The notes under the pieces were generated by a model. That model searched no databases and was not told the origin of the DNA. It saw only the letters and a program-made list of their open reading frames with translations. From the NCBI RefSeq assembly GCF_016861785.1, contig NZ_BOLS01000003.1:62001-126000 (forward strand): a DNA stretch of 64,000 bases. The letters run 5' to 3'. Shown here in pieces: positions 24,815 to 33,916 of the stretch. The stretch comes from Lacticaseibacillus mingshuiensis (GTDB lineage: Bacteria > Bacillota > Bacilli > Lactobacillales > Lactobacillaceae). Within the stretch, counting starts at the first letter, position 1. Each line of letters begins with the position of its first letter. The translations under genes and the position numbers were made by a program.

Positions 24815-25360
24815 ATGGCTGAATCAGCAGAGAAACAATGGTATGTGCTGCATACCTATTCCGGTTACGAAAATAAGGTCAAGACGAACCTCGAGAGTCG
24901 CGCCACCTCGATGGGCATGGACAACAACATTTTCCGTGTGATCGTGCCTGAAGAAGAAGAGCACGAAATGAAAAATGGCAAGGACAACGTCAAGATGGAA
25001 AAGACGTTCCCGGGCTATGTGCTGGTCGAAATGGTCATGACCGACGAAAGCTGGTTCGTGGTTCGAAACACGCCAGGCGTCACCGGATTCGTTGGCTCTC
25101 ACGGGGCAGGCTCCAAGCCAGCGCCGCTGTTGCCGGAAGAAGTCTCCTCAGTGCTGCACAGCATGGGGATGGCCACCGCCCGCACCAATGTGTCCTATGA
25201 AGTGGGCGAAACAGTCACGATCATCGCCGGCGCATTTTCCAGCATGACCGGCAAGATCACCGCCAACGACGCCGACAAGCAAAAATTGCGCGTCACCATC
25301 AATATGTTTGATCGCGAAGTCGCCGCCGAACTCGACTACGACCAAGTGGACAAACTGTAA
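24815..25360 (+). CDS. nusG: Transcription termination/antitermination factor NusG
   Basis: A 181-residue RNA polymerase-binding factor. The N-terminal NGN domain starts WYVLHTYSGYENKV, and the C-terminal KOW domain has FSSMTGKI. AAAGGAG precedes the ATG. It is followed two bases later by a DUF915 hydrolase gene, which separates it from its usual partner rplK. Confidence 0.96.
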   Translation: MAESAEKQWYVLHTYSGYENKVKTNLESRATSMGMDNNIFRVIVPEEEEHEMKNGKDNVKMEKTFPGYVLVEMVMTDESWFVVRNTPGVTGFVGSHGAGSKPAPLLPEEVSSVLHSMGMATARTNVSYEVGETVTIIAGAFSSMTGKITANDADKQKLRVTINMFDREVAAELDYDQVDKL

Positions 25361-25361
25361 A

Positions 25362-26195
25362 ATGGCTTGGCTCATTCTGATCGGGTGTCTCGCGTTCGGC
25401 GCGGCACTCGATTTTTATATGCTTGGGCGGCCGCAAAAAAAGCGCGAAGCAGCTATCGGTGATCACACACCGACGTTATTTGTGCCGGGGTATCTCGGCA
25501 ACCGCCTGTCGTTTGGCCATATGCTTAGGCGCCTGCCGATCGACAAACAAGTCGTGGCGGTCGTGACGCGCAGCGGGCGGGTGCGATTGCGCGGCCATCT
25601 TCAACTCGGCCCGCATGTCGGCGTGCAGGTGCTGTTTGCCGATAAGCGCATCCGGCCTCGGGCGCAACGCGAGGGCTTGATGCGGGTGGTCGCTGCCTTG
25701 CAGAAGCAGGCGGCTTTTTCTGAGATCAATCTGGTCGCGCATTCGATGGGCGGGGTGACGGCGCTGCTCTACACGATCAGTCGGCCGCCTGTGCCGGTCG
25801 CGGCGCTGGTGTCGATCGCCGCGCCGTACAATGACCTGGAAGTCGCGAAGAACACGCCGATCTTGGATTGGCATCTGACTGGCACTGGCCCCGAGCAAAC
25901 GGCACCGGTGTATGATTTTTTCCAGGCCCACCGCGCGGATCTGCCGGCGCAGTTGCGCTGGTTGAACATCGCAGGGGACTTGTTTACCGGCAGCCTGGCC
26001 CATGATGGCGTCGTCGGCGTGAATTCAAGTTTTGCGGTTCGCTTTTTAGCTGAAAATACGGTGGCGGATTACCGCGAGGCGGTGGTCCGCGGCCCCAGAG
26101 CGGCACACAGCTTATTGCATGAAAATCCGGTGGTGGCTCATGACATCACCACCTTTTTGTGGGGACCGAGGCAGCTTGCTGCAAAGACGCGCTGA
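25362..26195 (+). CDS. Alpha/beta hydrolase, DUF915 family
   Basis: A 277-residue protein with one N-terminal membrane segment (residues about 2-18) and an alpha/beta-hydrolase domain. TLFVPGYLGNRLSF precedes the nucleophile elbow AHSMGG, and an Asp/His pair lies toward the C-terminus. The family resembles lipases and acyl hydrolases, but the substrate is not known. The ATG at 25362 is one base after the nusG stop; no separate ribosome-binding site is seen, so translation may be coupled. A second DUF915 gene lies at 50064-50942. Confidence 0.8.
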   Translation: MAWLILIGCLAFGAALDFYMLGRPQKKREAAIGDHTPTLFVPGYLGNRLSFGHMLRRLPIDKQVVAVVTRSGRVRLRGHLQLGPHVGVQVLFADKRIRPRAQREGLMRVVAALQKQAAFSEINLVAHSMGGVTALLYTISRPPVPVAALVSIAAPYNDLEVAKNTPILDWHLTGTGPEQTAPVYDFFQAHRADLPAQLRWLNIAGDLFTGSLAHDGVVGVNSSFAVRFLAENTVADYREAVVRGPRAAHSLLHENPVVAHDITTFLWGPRQLAAKTR

Positions 26196-26235
26196 CCGAT
26201 TTTTCCGTCAGGTCGTGTCCCGCCGTTGAATCCGC

Positions 26236-26264
26236 TTGAAGTTTGGCGGCTTTCATGGTAATCT
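26236..26264 (+). promoter_or_regulatory. Promoter of rplKA
   Basis: TTGAAG (26236-26241) and TAATCT (26259-26264) are 17 bases apart, about 90 bases before rplK. Confidence 0.6.
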
Positions 26265-26351
26265 ACTCAGGTATGTTTTTGCATACGCGTGGGAGGTCAA
26301 AATCAACTTGGCCATCATCACCACATCACGGACTTAAGGAGGTTATGTTTC

Positions 26352-26777
26352 GTGGCTAAAAAAGTAGCAAACATCGTTAAACTCCAGATCCCTGCTGGTA
26401 AGGCAACTCCGGCCCCGCCAGTTGGCCCAGCACTGGGCCAGGCTGGGATCAACATCATGGGCTTCACCAAGGACTTCAATGCGCGGACCGCAGATCAGGT
26501 CGGCATGATCATCCCTGTTGTGATCACCGTGTACGAAGATCGTTCCTTCGAATTCATCACTAAGACCCCGCCGGCAGCAACCCTGCTGAAAAAGGCCGCT
26601 GGTGTTGAACACGGCTCCGGTGAACCGAACACCAAGAAGGTCGCCAAAGTGACCAAGGATCAGGTTCGCCAGATCGCGGAAACGAAGATGCAAGACCTTA
26701 ACGCCGCAGACGTTGAAGCTGCGATGCGCATGGTTGAAGGGACTGCACGCTCGATGGGCTTTGAAGTCGAGGGCTAA
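26352..26777 (+). CDS. rplK: 50S ribosomal protein L11
   Basis: A 141-residue protein with the expected length and start sequence [20 protein letters not shown]. It forms the GTPase-associated centre with 23S rRNA. It starts with GTG at 26352; AGGAGG lies about 10 bases upstream, and the earlier frame has no site. It is cotranscribed with rplA. Confidence 0.97.
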   Translation: MAKKVANIVKLQIPAGKATPAPPVGPALGQAGINIMGFTKDFNARTADQVGMIIPVVITVYEDRSFEFITKTPPAATLLKKAAGVEHGSGEPNTKKVAKVTKDQVRQIAETKMQDLNAADVEAAMRMVEGTARSMGFEVEG

Positions 26778-26861
26778 TGTCCGGATCATCGGCGAAAGCT
26801 GAATGAATCAAGTGGAAGGGCTCCGGCCCGTTGACCACATTTGCAAGGAGGAAAATCCAGA

Positions 26862-27551
26862 ATGGCTAAAAAAGCAAAGAAGTATCTCGAAGCGTCCAAA
26901 CAGGTCGACGCGACTAAGACTTACACGCCGGAAGAAGCAGTTGATCTCGTGAAGAAGATCGATTTTGCCAAGTTCGACGCAACGGTTGAAGTTGCTTACA
27001 ACCTGAACATCGATGTCAAGCAGGCGGACCAGCAGATCCGTGGCGCCGTTGTCCTGCCAAACGGGACCGGTAAGACTCAAAAGGTCATCGTGTTTGCGGA
27101 AGGCCCGCAGGCACAACAGGCAAAGGATGCCGGTGCTGATGAAGTTGGCGGCGACGACTTGGTTCAAAAGATCCAAGACGGCTGGCTCGACTTTGATGTT
27201 GCCGTTGCGACCCCGCCAATGATGGCGAAGGTTGGTCGTTTGGGCCGTGTCCTTGGCCCGAAAGGCTTGATGCCTAACCCGAAGACCGGCACCGTGACCA
27301 TGGATGTCACCAAGGCGGTCAACGACGTCAAGGCAGGCCAAGTGGCATACCGTGCTGACAAAGCTGGTATCGTTCACGCCCCAATCGGTAAGGTCTCCTT
27401 CGACACCGCGAAGTTGCTGGAAAACTTCAAGACGATGAACGACGTGATCACCCGTGCACGTCCTGCATCTGCGAAGGGCCAGTACATCAAGAGCTTGACC
27501 GTGACCTCGACCTTTGGCCCTGGCGTCACAGTCGACAGCAACGCCTTCTAA
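26862..27551 (+). CDS. rplA: 50S ribosomal protein L1
   Basis: A 229-residue L1-stalk protein with the family signature [15 protein letters not shown]. The ATG at 26862 has AAGGAGG upstream. It is the second gene of the L11-L1 operon and is followed by a strong terminator. Confidence 0.97.
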   Translation: MAKKAKKYLEASKQVDATKTYTPEEAVDLVKKIDFAKFDATVEVAYNLNIDVKQADQQIRGAVVLPNGTGKTQKVIVFAEGPQAQQAKDAGADEVGGDDLVQKIQDGWLDFDVAVATPPMMAKVGRLGRVLGPKGLMPNPKTGTVTMDVTKAVNDVKAGQVAYRADKAGIVHAPIGKVSFDTAKLLENFKTMNDVITRARPASAKGQYIKSLTVTSTFGPGVTVDSNAF

Positions 27552-27566
27552 GGTCGTTTGCAAAAA

Positions 27567-27593
27567 GTCGTCGCCACGTGCGACGGCTTTTTT
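27567..27593 (+). terminator. Terminator of rplKA
   Basis: GTCGTCGC (27567-27574) pairs with GCGACGGC (27580-27587), followed by six T residues. Confidence 0.85.
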
Positions 27594-27604
27594 ATTTTCT
27601 CCGG

Positions 27605-27755
27605 TTGACGCGTCTGACCTGGAATGTTACACTCGTTTTTGTGTTAATTCACTCTGCCTAAGACTCAGGTGGCGCAAGCCTTAATTATCCTGCCGAGGTG
27701 GTATCGGTTCAACAGATACCTCTATGTCTTGGTAGACATGGAGTTTTTTTATACC
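27605..27755 (+). promoter_or_regulatory. L10 leader and promoter of rplJL
   Basis: A promoter (TTGACG 27605-27610, TACACT 27628-27633, 17-base spacing) feeds a leader containing the conserved L10-leader core, GACTCAGGTGGCGCAAGCC-type sequence, and GCCGAGGTGG. It ends in a terminator-like hairpin CTCTATGTCT/AGACATGGAG (27720-27743) with seven T residues. L10(L12)4 binding to this leader is known to control its own operon in Gram-positive bacteria. Confidence 0.85.
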
Positions 27756-27792
27756 TAAAAGAACTTCGATCAACTAACAGGAGGTGAATCAA

Positions 27793-28299
27793 ATGAGTGA
27801 AGCGATTCAAGCACAAAAAGCCGAGATCGTCAAAGGTGTTTCCGAGCAGTTCAAAGCCGCATCCAGTGTTGTTGTTGTCAACTACCGCGGCTTGACGGTT
27901 GCCCAGGTCACCGACCTGCGCAAGGAGTTGCGTGATGCAGGGGTCAAGATGGAAGTCATCAAGAATACCTATCTGCGTCGTGCTGCTGACGCCAACGGCT
28001 ACGAAGATCTCGACGAGGTCTTCACTGGCCCGACTGCTGTTGCCTTTTCCAACGACGATGTTGTCGCTCCTGCCCGCATCATGAAGAAATTCGCGGACAA
28101 GATCGAGGCATTGGAGATCAAAGGCGGCATCATCGAAGGTAAGGTTGCCACGCTTGACCAGATCAATGAACTGGCCAGCTTGCCAGATCGCGATGGGCTG
28201 CTTTCCATGCTGCTCTCCGTTCTGCAGGCTCCGGTACGCAATGTCGCATACGCGATCAAAGCGGTTGCCGAAAGCAAGGACGAACAGCCTGCTGCCTAA
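27793..28299 (+). CDS. rplJ: 50S ribosomal protein L10
   Basis: A 168-residue stalk-base protein; [21 protein letters not shown] is typical of its N-terminal rRNA-binding domain. The ATG at 27793 was chosen because AGGAGGTGA lies 7 bases upstream; an alternative GTG three codons earlier lies within that site. It is regulated by the L10 leader. Confidence 0.96.
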   Translation: MSEAIQAQKAEIVKGVSEQFKAASSVVVVNYRGLTVAQVTDLRKELRDAGVKMEVIKNTYLRRAADANGYEDLDEVFTGPTAVAFSNDDVVAPARIMKKFADKIEALEIKGGIIEGKVATLDQINELASLPDRDGLLSMLLSVLQAPVRNVAYAIKAVAESKDEQPAA

Positions 28300-28362
28300 G
28301 CGTTACGTTTTATATTCCCGCCGCATTGCGGCATAATTTCATTTTAATTGGAGGAAACAAAC

Positions 28363-28731
28363 ATGGCTTTAGATAATGAAGCAATCATCAGCCAGCTCAA
28401 AGAAGCTTCCATTCTTGAACTGAATGATCTTGTAAAAGCAATCGAAGAAGAATTTGGTGTCTCCGCTGCTGCCCCTGTTGCAGCTGCAGCTGCTGGCGCC
28501 GGCGATGCCGCTGCTGAAAAAGACAGCTACACCGTTGAACTGACCGAAGCAGGCCAGGAAAAGGTCAAGGTCATCAAGGCCGTTCGTGAGATCACTGGTC
28601 TCGGCCTGAAGGATGCGAAGGGCCTCGTTGATGCTGCGCCTTCCGCAATCAAGGAAGACATCACCGAAGACGAAGCAAACAAGATCAAGGCTCAGCTTGA
28701 AGAAGTTGGCGCAACGATCACCCTCAAGTAA
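28363..28731 (+). CDS. rplL: 50S ribosomal protein L7/L12
   Basis: A 122-residue acidic stalk protein: N-terminal dimerisation helix, Ala-rich hinge (residues about 36-50) and a C-terminal domain ending in [15 protein letters not shown]. The ATG at 28363 follows TTGGAGGAAAC. A small GCCGCATTGCGGC hairpin sits between rplJ and rplL and may tune the higher L12 ratio. Confidence 0.97.
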   Translation: MALDNEAIISQLKEASILELNDLVKAIEEEFGVSAAAPVAAAAAGAGDAAAEKDSYTVELTEAGQEKVKVIKAVREITGLGLKDAKGLVDAAPSAIKEDITEDEANKIKAQLEEVGATITLK

Positions 28732-28756
28732 TTTTATTGATTACTTGAATCAGAAC

Positions 28757-28803
28757 ACGCGCACCGCATGCCAGCAATGGCGGCGGTTGCGCGCGTTTTT
28801 TTG
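28757..28803 (+). terminator. Terminator of rplJL
   Basis: ACGCGC (28757-28762) pairs with GCGCGT (28791-28796) with further pairing inside, followed by seven T residues. Confidence 0.85.
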
Positions 28804-28857
28804 TACCTGGAATTCGCGAAGATCGACATCATCTCGTTCTTTTGATGGCCAAATGAC

Positions 28858-28886
28858 GGTACAAATACGGTACAAGTATGGTACAA
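28858..28886 (+). repeat. Three 11-bp-spaced GGTACAA direct repeats
   Basis: GGTACAA occurs at 28858, 28869 and 28880, exactly one helical turn apart. The surrounding 28808-29122 interval holds no gene. Such phasing is typical of tandem binding of a response regulator to one face of the helix. TATAAT at 29088-29093 is the likely -10 of mprF, about 200 bases downstream, so a direct role at that promoter is uncertain. Confidence 0.5.
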
Positions 28887-29122
28887 GTCCACTCTAACCC
28901 GGAATACTTCGATAAGAGGGCGAAAAACTCAAGTGCGCCGTAAGCTGTACCGTTGCTGAGTCACGCGATGTTTTACTCAGCGGGAAAGCTGTCCGCGCAT
29001 GCCTCACCGCGATTCAGTGCCTCCCGCGTGACTTTTCACCGGCCAGTGCCTTACGCTTTTGTTACCGTATCGCCCGCCGCTTTTCGATATAATGGTCAGG
29101 ATAAGAAACGGAGGAATCGATC

Positions 29123-31759
29123 TTGAAAAAAGTCGCGATGCGCGTGGTCGACTGGGTGCGCGCCCATCTCACACTGCTGAAAGTGCTGTTCGTGCTTTCC
29201 GTCTTGGTGCTGGTCTTCTTTGAATTCGGCCGCATTGCCAATGACCTGAATGGCGCCGCAATGAAGGAGAGCCTGGCTTCTCAGGGGCCGCTGTCGCTGC
29301 TATTGATGGCGGGGGTCGGCTTGGTCGCGGTGCTGCCGATGCTCAATTACGATTTCACGATCGTCGAGATGTTGCCGGGGACGTTCAAGCCACGCTACAT
29401 CGTGCGGTCCGGCTGGATCGTCAACTCCTTTACGAACATCCTGGGCTTCGGCGGGTTTCTCGGCGCCAGTCTGCGGGCGAATTTTTACCACAAGGGCGCG
29501 ACGCAAAAACAGATTCTGTTTGCCATTTCAAAGATCGCCTTATTCCTGCTGGCAGGGCTGTCCCTGTGGTCCATGATCGCGCTGATCATGATCTTCGGTT
29601 TTGGCATCGGCAAGATGTACACCGACTACTGGGTCTGGCTGATCGGCGGTGCGGCGTATTTTCCGGTGCTGATGCTGATCACGCATTTGACCAACAAGGC
29701 GTTTTTCGCGGATATGCCACTGGCTCGTCAGTTGCGGCTGACGCTCGGCTCGTTCCTGGAATGGGGCGGGTGCGCGTGGTTCTTCATTATGATCGGCGCA
29801 ATGCTGCATGTGCAGATCAACTTGCTGCATGTGCTGCCGCTGTTTTTAGTTGCCAACGTGATCGGTGTGCTGTCGATGGTGCCTGGTGGGCTGGGTTCTT
29901 TTGACGTGTTCATGCTGATGGGGCTGGGGACGATCGGTGTGGATCCGAACCTCGCCATGGTGTGGCTGCTGTTTTACCGGCTGTTCTACTATGTGATTCC
30001 GTTTGTGATCGGCGCTGTGCTGTTCATCGAAGATGCCGGCCGGCGTGTCAATGAGTTCCTTGAAGGCCTGCCGATGCAGGTGATTCGCAAAGTGGCGTTT
30101 GGCTTGCTTGTCGTCTTTATGTATTTTTCCGCCATTATGCTCCTGCTCCGCGGCGTCATTCCGGAAGCGGCGATGCATAATCACCTGTATACGCGGCTGT
30201 ATCCATACACTTTCTTGTTTCTCAGCCGCGTGACTAACATCGTGATGGCCTTTGTCATTTTCGGGCTGGCCCGCGGGGTGGCGAGTCGCGTTCGCCGCGC
30301 ATTTTGGCCAAGCATGGCGGTGATGGCCTGGGCGCTGATCTGGTCGCTGCATCGCGGGGCAAGTGGTCGCTTCATTGCCTTTTTGGCCATCATTTTGGTC
30401 GCCGGTTTCTTTGCCCGAAAAGAATTGACGCGCGACCGGATGGATTTTCCGTGGGGCAATCGGCTGGTCGATGGGGGTATCTTCGGCCTCACCGCTCTGT
30501 TTTACGGCATTGCCGCGTTTTATAATGCACCGAGCATTCATCACCGGCGGCCGGTGCCGCAAGTCTTTCTCTTTCCGTCTGAGCGGATGTGGTTCACGAC
30601 GCTGGTGGGCGTGATCGCGGCGGCGCTAACGCTGGCGTTGATCTATCATTACCTGTCGCGCCCGCTGAAGACGCTGGATGATCCGTATGATGAAAAACGC
30701 ATCCAGGCGTTGATCGATCGATTCGGTGGCAACGAGATCTCGCATCTGGCGTTCACCCGTGACAAACGCGTGCGCTTTTACCAGGTGGATGGCGAAGACC
30801 GGGTCATGTTCCTGTTTCGTAAAAAAACGGATAAGTTAGTCGTGTTGGGTGAACCGATCGGCGATCCGGCTGAGGTCAAACATGCGATCGGCGATTTCAT
30901 TCGTGCGGCTGACGCACAGAACCTCTCTCTGGTCTTTTACGAGATCACCGAAGAGCTGACGATGTTGCTCCATGAATTTGGATTCGACTTCATGAAATTT
31001 GGTGAGGAAGGCTACGTTGACGTCACCGCCTTCACCTTGGCCGGCACCAAGCGCAAAGGGGAACGGGCCTTGATGCATAAATTTGAGCGCGAGGGCTATC
31101 GCTATGAGTGGCTTCAGCCGCCATTTGCTGCCGCGACCCTGGCGCAGCTGCAGGCCGTTTCCGCCAGCTGGCTCGCGGAGCGCCCTGAAAAAGGCTTCTC
31201 GCTTGGCTTTTTCGATGCGCATTACCTCAACAGCGCGCCAATCGCCGTGATCAAGGACACGGCCGGCCAGATCGTCGCGTTTGCCTCGGCCATGCCGATG
31301 ACGGCCGGGAAGATCACCTCGATCGATTTGATGCGCTCAAGCGAAGAAGCGCCAAGTGGCATCATGGACGCAGTGTTTATCAACCTGTTTGAGCAGGCCA
31401 AGGCGGACGGCTACACCCAGTTCGACATGGGCATGGCGCCCCTAGCCAACGTCGGCAAGTCCGACTACGCGTTTTTGGAAGAAAAGATGGCGCATCTGGT
31501 CTATCGATATGGCTATCGCTTTTATGGCTTCGCTGGGTTACGCTCTTATAAGAATAAATATGTGACCACCTGGGTGCCAAAATATGTCGCGTACCGGAAA
31601 CGCAACTCGCTACTGTTCACGTTGCTGCAGATCTTACTGCTGGTGAACACGCGCGTCGATGCGCCAAAGTCCAATGGCGGCATCTTGGCACGGCGGCTGG
31701 ACTTTATCGATAAAGTTTCCGACTGGGTGAGTCGCGCAGGAAAGCGGGACAATGAATGA
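29123..31759 (+). CDS. mprF: Phosphatidylglycerol lysyltransferase/flippase MprF
   Basis: An 878-residue bifunctional membrane protein. The N-terminal part has about 14 hydrophobic segments (flippase), and the C-terminal 330 residues form the cytoplasmic acyltransferase domain that moves an aminoacyl group from tRNA to phosphatidylglycerol, with FDMGMAPLANVG near its end. The product reduces surface negative charge and protects against cationic peptides. It starts with TTG at 29123 after GGAGG. It overlaps the next gene as ATGA. Whether it transfers Lys or Ala cannot be read from sequence. Confidence 0.92.
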   Translation: MKKVAMRVVDWVRAHLTLLKVLFVLSVLVLVFFEFGRIANDLNGAAMKESLASQGPLSLLLMAGVGLVAVLPMLNYDFTIVEMLPGTFKPRYIVRSGWIVNSFTNILGFGGFLGASLRANFYHKGATQKQILFAISKIALFLLAGLSLWSMIALIMIFGFGIGKMYTDYWVWLIGGAAYFPVLMLITHLTNKAFFADMPLARQLRLTLGSFLEWGGCAWFFIMIGAMLHVQINLLHVLPLFLVANVIGVLSMVPGGLGSFDVFMLMGLGTIGVDPNLAMVWLLFYRLFYYVIPFVIGAVLFIEDAGRRVNEFLEGLPMQVIRKVAFGLLVVFMYFSAIMLLLRGVIPEAAMHNHLYTRLYPYTFLFLSRVTNIVMAFVIFGLARGVASRVRRAFWPSMAVMAWALIWSLHRGASGRFIAFLAIILVAGFFARKELTRDRMDFPWGNRLVDGGIFGLTALFYGIAAFYNAPSIHHRRPVPQVFLFPSERMWFTTLVGVIAAALTLALIYHYLSRPLKTLDDPYDEKRIQALIDRFGGNEISHLAFTRDKRVRFYQVDGEDRVMFLFRKKTDKLVVLGEPIGDPAEVKHAIGDFIRAADAQNLSLVFYEITEELTMLLHEFGFDFMKFGEEGYVDVTAFTLAGTKRKGERALMHKFEREGYRYEWLQPPFAAATLAQLQAVSASWLAERPEKGFSLGFFDAHYLNSAPIAVIKDTAGQIVAFASAMPMTAGKITSIDLMRSSEEAPSGIMDAVFINLFEQAKADGYTQFDMGMAPLANVGKSDYAFLEEKMAHLVYRYGYRFYGFAGLRSYKNKYVTTWVPKYVAYRKRNSLLFTLLQILLLVNTRVDAPKSNGGILARRLDFIDKVSDWVSRAGKRDNE

Positions 31760-32361
31760 CGCAATATTTTGAAAATGATCCGGCGCTGGCCCATGACGAG
31801 CAGACCTTTCAATTTGACTTGGCCGGCCATCAGCTGACCTTCACCACCGACAACGGCGTGTTTTCCAAACATACGGTCGACTTCGGCAGTCGCACCCTGA
31901 TCGACACGGTCATGGCGCAGACGCTGATCGCCGGGCCGGTGCTGGATGTCGGCTGCGGCTGGGGGCCGATCGGGCTGAGCCTGGCCAAAGCGATGCCGAC
32001 GCGCCACGTCGTCATGAGCGACGTGAACGAACGGGCGCTTACCTTGGCAAAGCGCAACGCGACGGCGAATCAGGTCGAGAACGTTGAGATTCTTGAGTCC
32101 TCTGTTTACGACGCGATCGAAGGGTCGTTTGCGGCGATCGTCACCAATCCGCCGGTGCGGGCAGGCAAGGCCGTGGTGTCCGCGATCTTGAGCGGGAGCC
32201 TGGCGCATCTCTTGCCAGGCGGCGAACTGTTCGTCGTTTTGCAGAAAAAACAAGGCGCCCCATCGGCCTTGAAGTTGATGAAGGCGACATTCGGGGACGC
32301 GGTCGTGTTGCAAAAGGCCCATGGCTATTATATTTTGCATGCACAAAAAGCGTCGGTCTGA
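31756..32361 (+). CDS. Class I SAM-dependent methyltransferase (YbxB/RsmC-like)
   Basis: A 201-residue methyltransferase with SAM-binding VLDVGCGWGPIG and catalytic NPPVR. The latter is typical of enzymes that methylate exocyclic amines of bases, as in RsmC. In Bacillus the equivalent gene ybxB follows rplL; here mprF is inserted between them. A 16S rRNA target is likely but not shown by sequence. Confidence 0.82.
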   Translation: MTQYFENDPALAHDEQTFQFDLAGHQLTFTTDNGVFSKHTVDFGSRTLIDTVMAQTLIAGPVLDVGCGWGPIGLSLAKAMPTRHVVMSDVNERALTLAKRNATANQVENVEILESSVYDAIEGSFAAIVTNPPVRAGKAVVSAILSGSLAHLLPGGELFVVLQKKQGAPSALKLMKATFGDAVVLQKAHGYYILHAQKASV

Positions 32362-32420
32362 CTCGCTCGACCGACCTTCATTCTACTTGAAGCGGTGTTT
32401 GCCTAGACTGGGCGACGCCG

Positions 32421-33008
32421 CTATTTTGTTGGCGTGCGGTCTTCGACTGTCAGTGCATCGATGCCACGTTCGATCATCCAGCGAAAACTGTCTTCTTGCG
32501 GCAGCTCTGCATTGTTGAACCAGCCGGAGGAAATATTGATCAATTCCCCGATGATCAGATCGCGCAGCAGTCGGCCGCCAAGCAGGCGCGCACGCTCGCT
32601 GGCCACGACCGCCGCGACCGACTGGGTCAAGAGCGTGCGAAAGGCGGCCACCGGTTCATCTGCGATCGCATCCTCGCTTCGCGGTAAGGCGACGATGAAC
32701 TGACTGAGGCGGGGATGTTCCAGGCAGACCCTGCGGCAGATCAGTGCAAATTCGACTAACGCTTCGCGACCTGTCTTGCCGAACAGATCCGTTTTCAAAC
32801 GCTCGACGAGGCTAGCAACCGTTTGATCGAGAATCGCGTAACTGAGGGCTTGCTGATTGGTGAAGTAGGGGTAAAGCGCCTGCGACTTGGTGCCGAGTTC
32901 CCGGGCGATGTTGGCAAAGCTCACTGCGCTGCCATTGTTGATCAATGCGATGCCGCATTCGATGATGCGCGTTTGAGACAGCACTTGTTTAGACGTAGTG
33001 ACCTCCAA
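32421..33008 (-). CDS. TetR-family transcriptional regulator
   Basis: A 195-residue protein with an N-terminal helix-turn-helix (VSFANIARELGTKSQALYPYF) and an all-helical effector domain. It is divergent from a TauE/SafE permease gene and probably represses it and itself. The start is uncertain: TTG at 33008 has no upstream site, while GGAGG just inside the frame points to a start slightly downstream; a GTG at codon 9 is 16 bases from it. Confidence 0.75.
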   Translation of the reverse strand: MEVTTSKQVLSQTRIIECGIALINNGSAVSFANIARELGTKSQALYPYFTNQQALSYAILDQTVASLVERLKTDLFGKTGREALVEFALICRRVCLEHPRLSQFIVALPRSEDAIADEPVAAFRTLLTQSVAAVVASERARLLGGRLLRDLIIGELINISSGWFNNAELPQEDSFRWMIERGIDALTVEDRTPTK

Positions 33009-33133
33009 AAAAATTTTATGCCGGTATTTACAACTAGTAAATGTGAACTACAATGTGTAATTGACGATGCCATCAGTATACTGCTATTTTCAGATAGCGG
33101 CGGCACCAATTCACAACAAGGGAGATCTTCTAG
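33009..33133. promoter_or_regulatory. Divergent control region with a TetR-operator candidate
   Basis: TTTAC-AACTA-GTAAA at about 33027-33041 is a 15-bp dyad of a size seen in TetR operators. It lies between the regulator and the permease. No other gene is seen in the interval. Confidence 0.45.
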
Positions 33134-33868
33134 ATGATGATCGTTGGGCTGCTCGTGATCGGATTTGTGATCGGGGTCTTTGTGATCTCGATGGGCGGCG
33201 GCGGGGCCGCATTTTACTTGGGCGTCTTGACGGCGATTTTTGGCCTTGATCCGCACACAGCGGCAGCCACCTCGCTGGTCACCGCGCTACCATCGCTCGC
33301 ACTTGGGGCTTTCACTTATTATCGTCAAGGCAAGGTGAACGTGAAGCTCGGCAATCAGATGCTGCTGGCGGCGTTGCCAGCGGTGATCGTCGGCTCGCTG
33401 GTTGCACCCTATATCCCGCAAACGATCTATAAATGGGTGATTGGCCTGATCTTAGCTGGACTTGGTGCGAACATTCTCTTTCAAAAAAACGGCGGTGCCC
33501 CAAAGCAGCAGCGGCGCTGGCTGGCCAGTTTATTCGGCGTGCTCAGCGGGCTGATGGTCGGCATCGCGGGGCTGTCCGGCGGTGGGCCGATCATCGCAGG
33601 CCTTTTGATGATGGGCCTGGATATGATGGACGCCGCGGCGACGTCTTCATATGTGCTGGTCTTCATGTCGCTGGTCGGCGCGCTGCTGCATCTGACCGGC
33701 GGCGCGGTTGACTGGCATGCTGGGCTCGGCCTGATGATCGGGGCGCTCGGCGGAGCTTTGGTCGCGCCGCACTTGATGACACATCTTACCAGCGGCAAGT
33801 TTGCAAACTATCTCAAGCCATTCATGGCGCTGCTGTTGATCGGGATGGGCATCAAGACGATCATCTGA
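33134..33868 (+). CDS. TauE/SafE-family sulfite exporter-like permease
   Basis: A 244-residue membrane protein with about eight hydrophobic segments in two repeats: GGGGAAFYLGVLTAIFGLDPHTAAATSL in the first half and GLSGGGPIIAGLL in the second. The family exports sulfite or other organosulfonates, but the substrate here is unknown. GGGAG lies upstream of two ATG codons (33134, 33137). It is likely under control of the divergent TetR protein. Confidence 0.82.
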   Translation: MMIVGLLVIGFVIGVFVISMGGGGAAFYLGVLTAIFGLDPHTAAATSLVTALPSLALGAFTYYRQGKVNVKLGNQMLLAALPAVIVGSLVAPYIPQTIYKWVIGLILAGLGANILFQKNGGAPKQQRRWLASLFGVLSGLMVGIAGLSGGGPIIAGLLMMGLDMMDAAATSSYVLVFMSLVGALLHLTGGAVDWHAGLGLMIGALGGALVAPHLMTHLTSGKFANYLKPFMALLLIGMGIKTII

Positions 33869-33873
33869 CAAAT

Positions 33874-33916
33874 AAAAATGCGCGGAGCCGGAAAATCTTG
33901 GGCTTCGCGCATTTTT
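33874..33916. terminator. Bidirectional terminator
   Basis: AAAAATGCGCG (33874-33884) and CGCGCATTTTT (33906-33916) form a stem with T tails on both strands between convergent genes. Confidence 0.85.
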
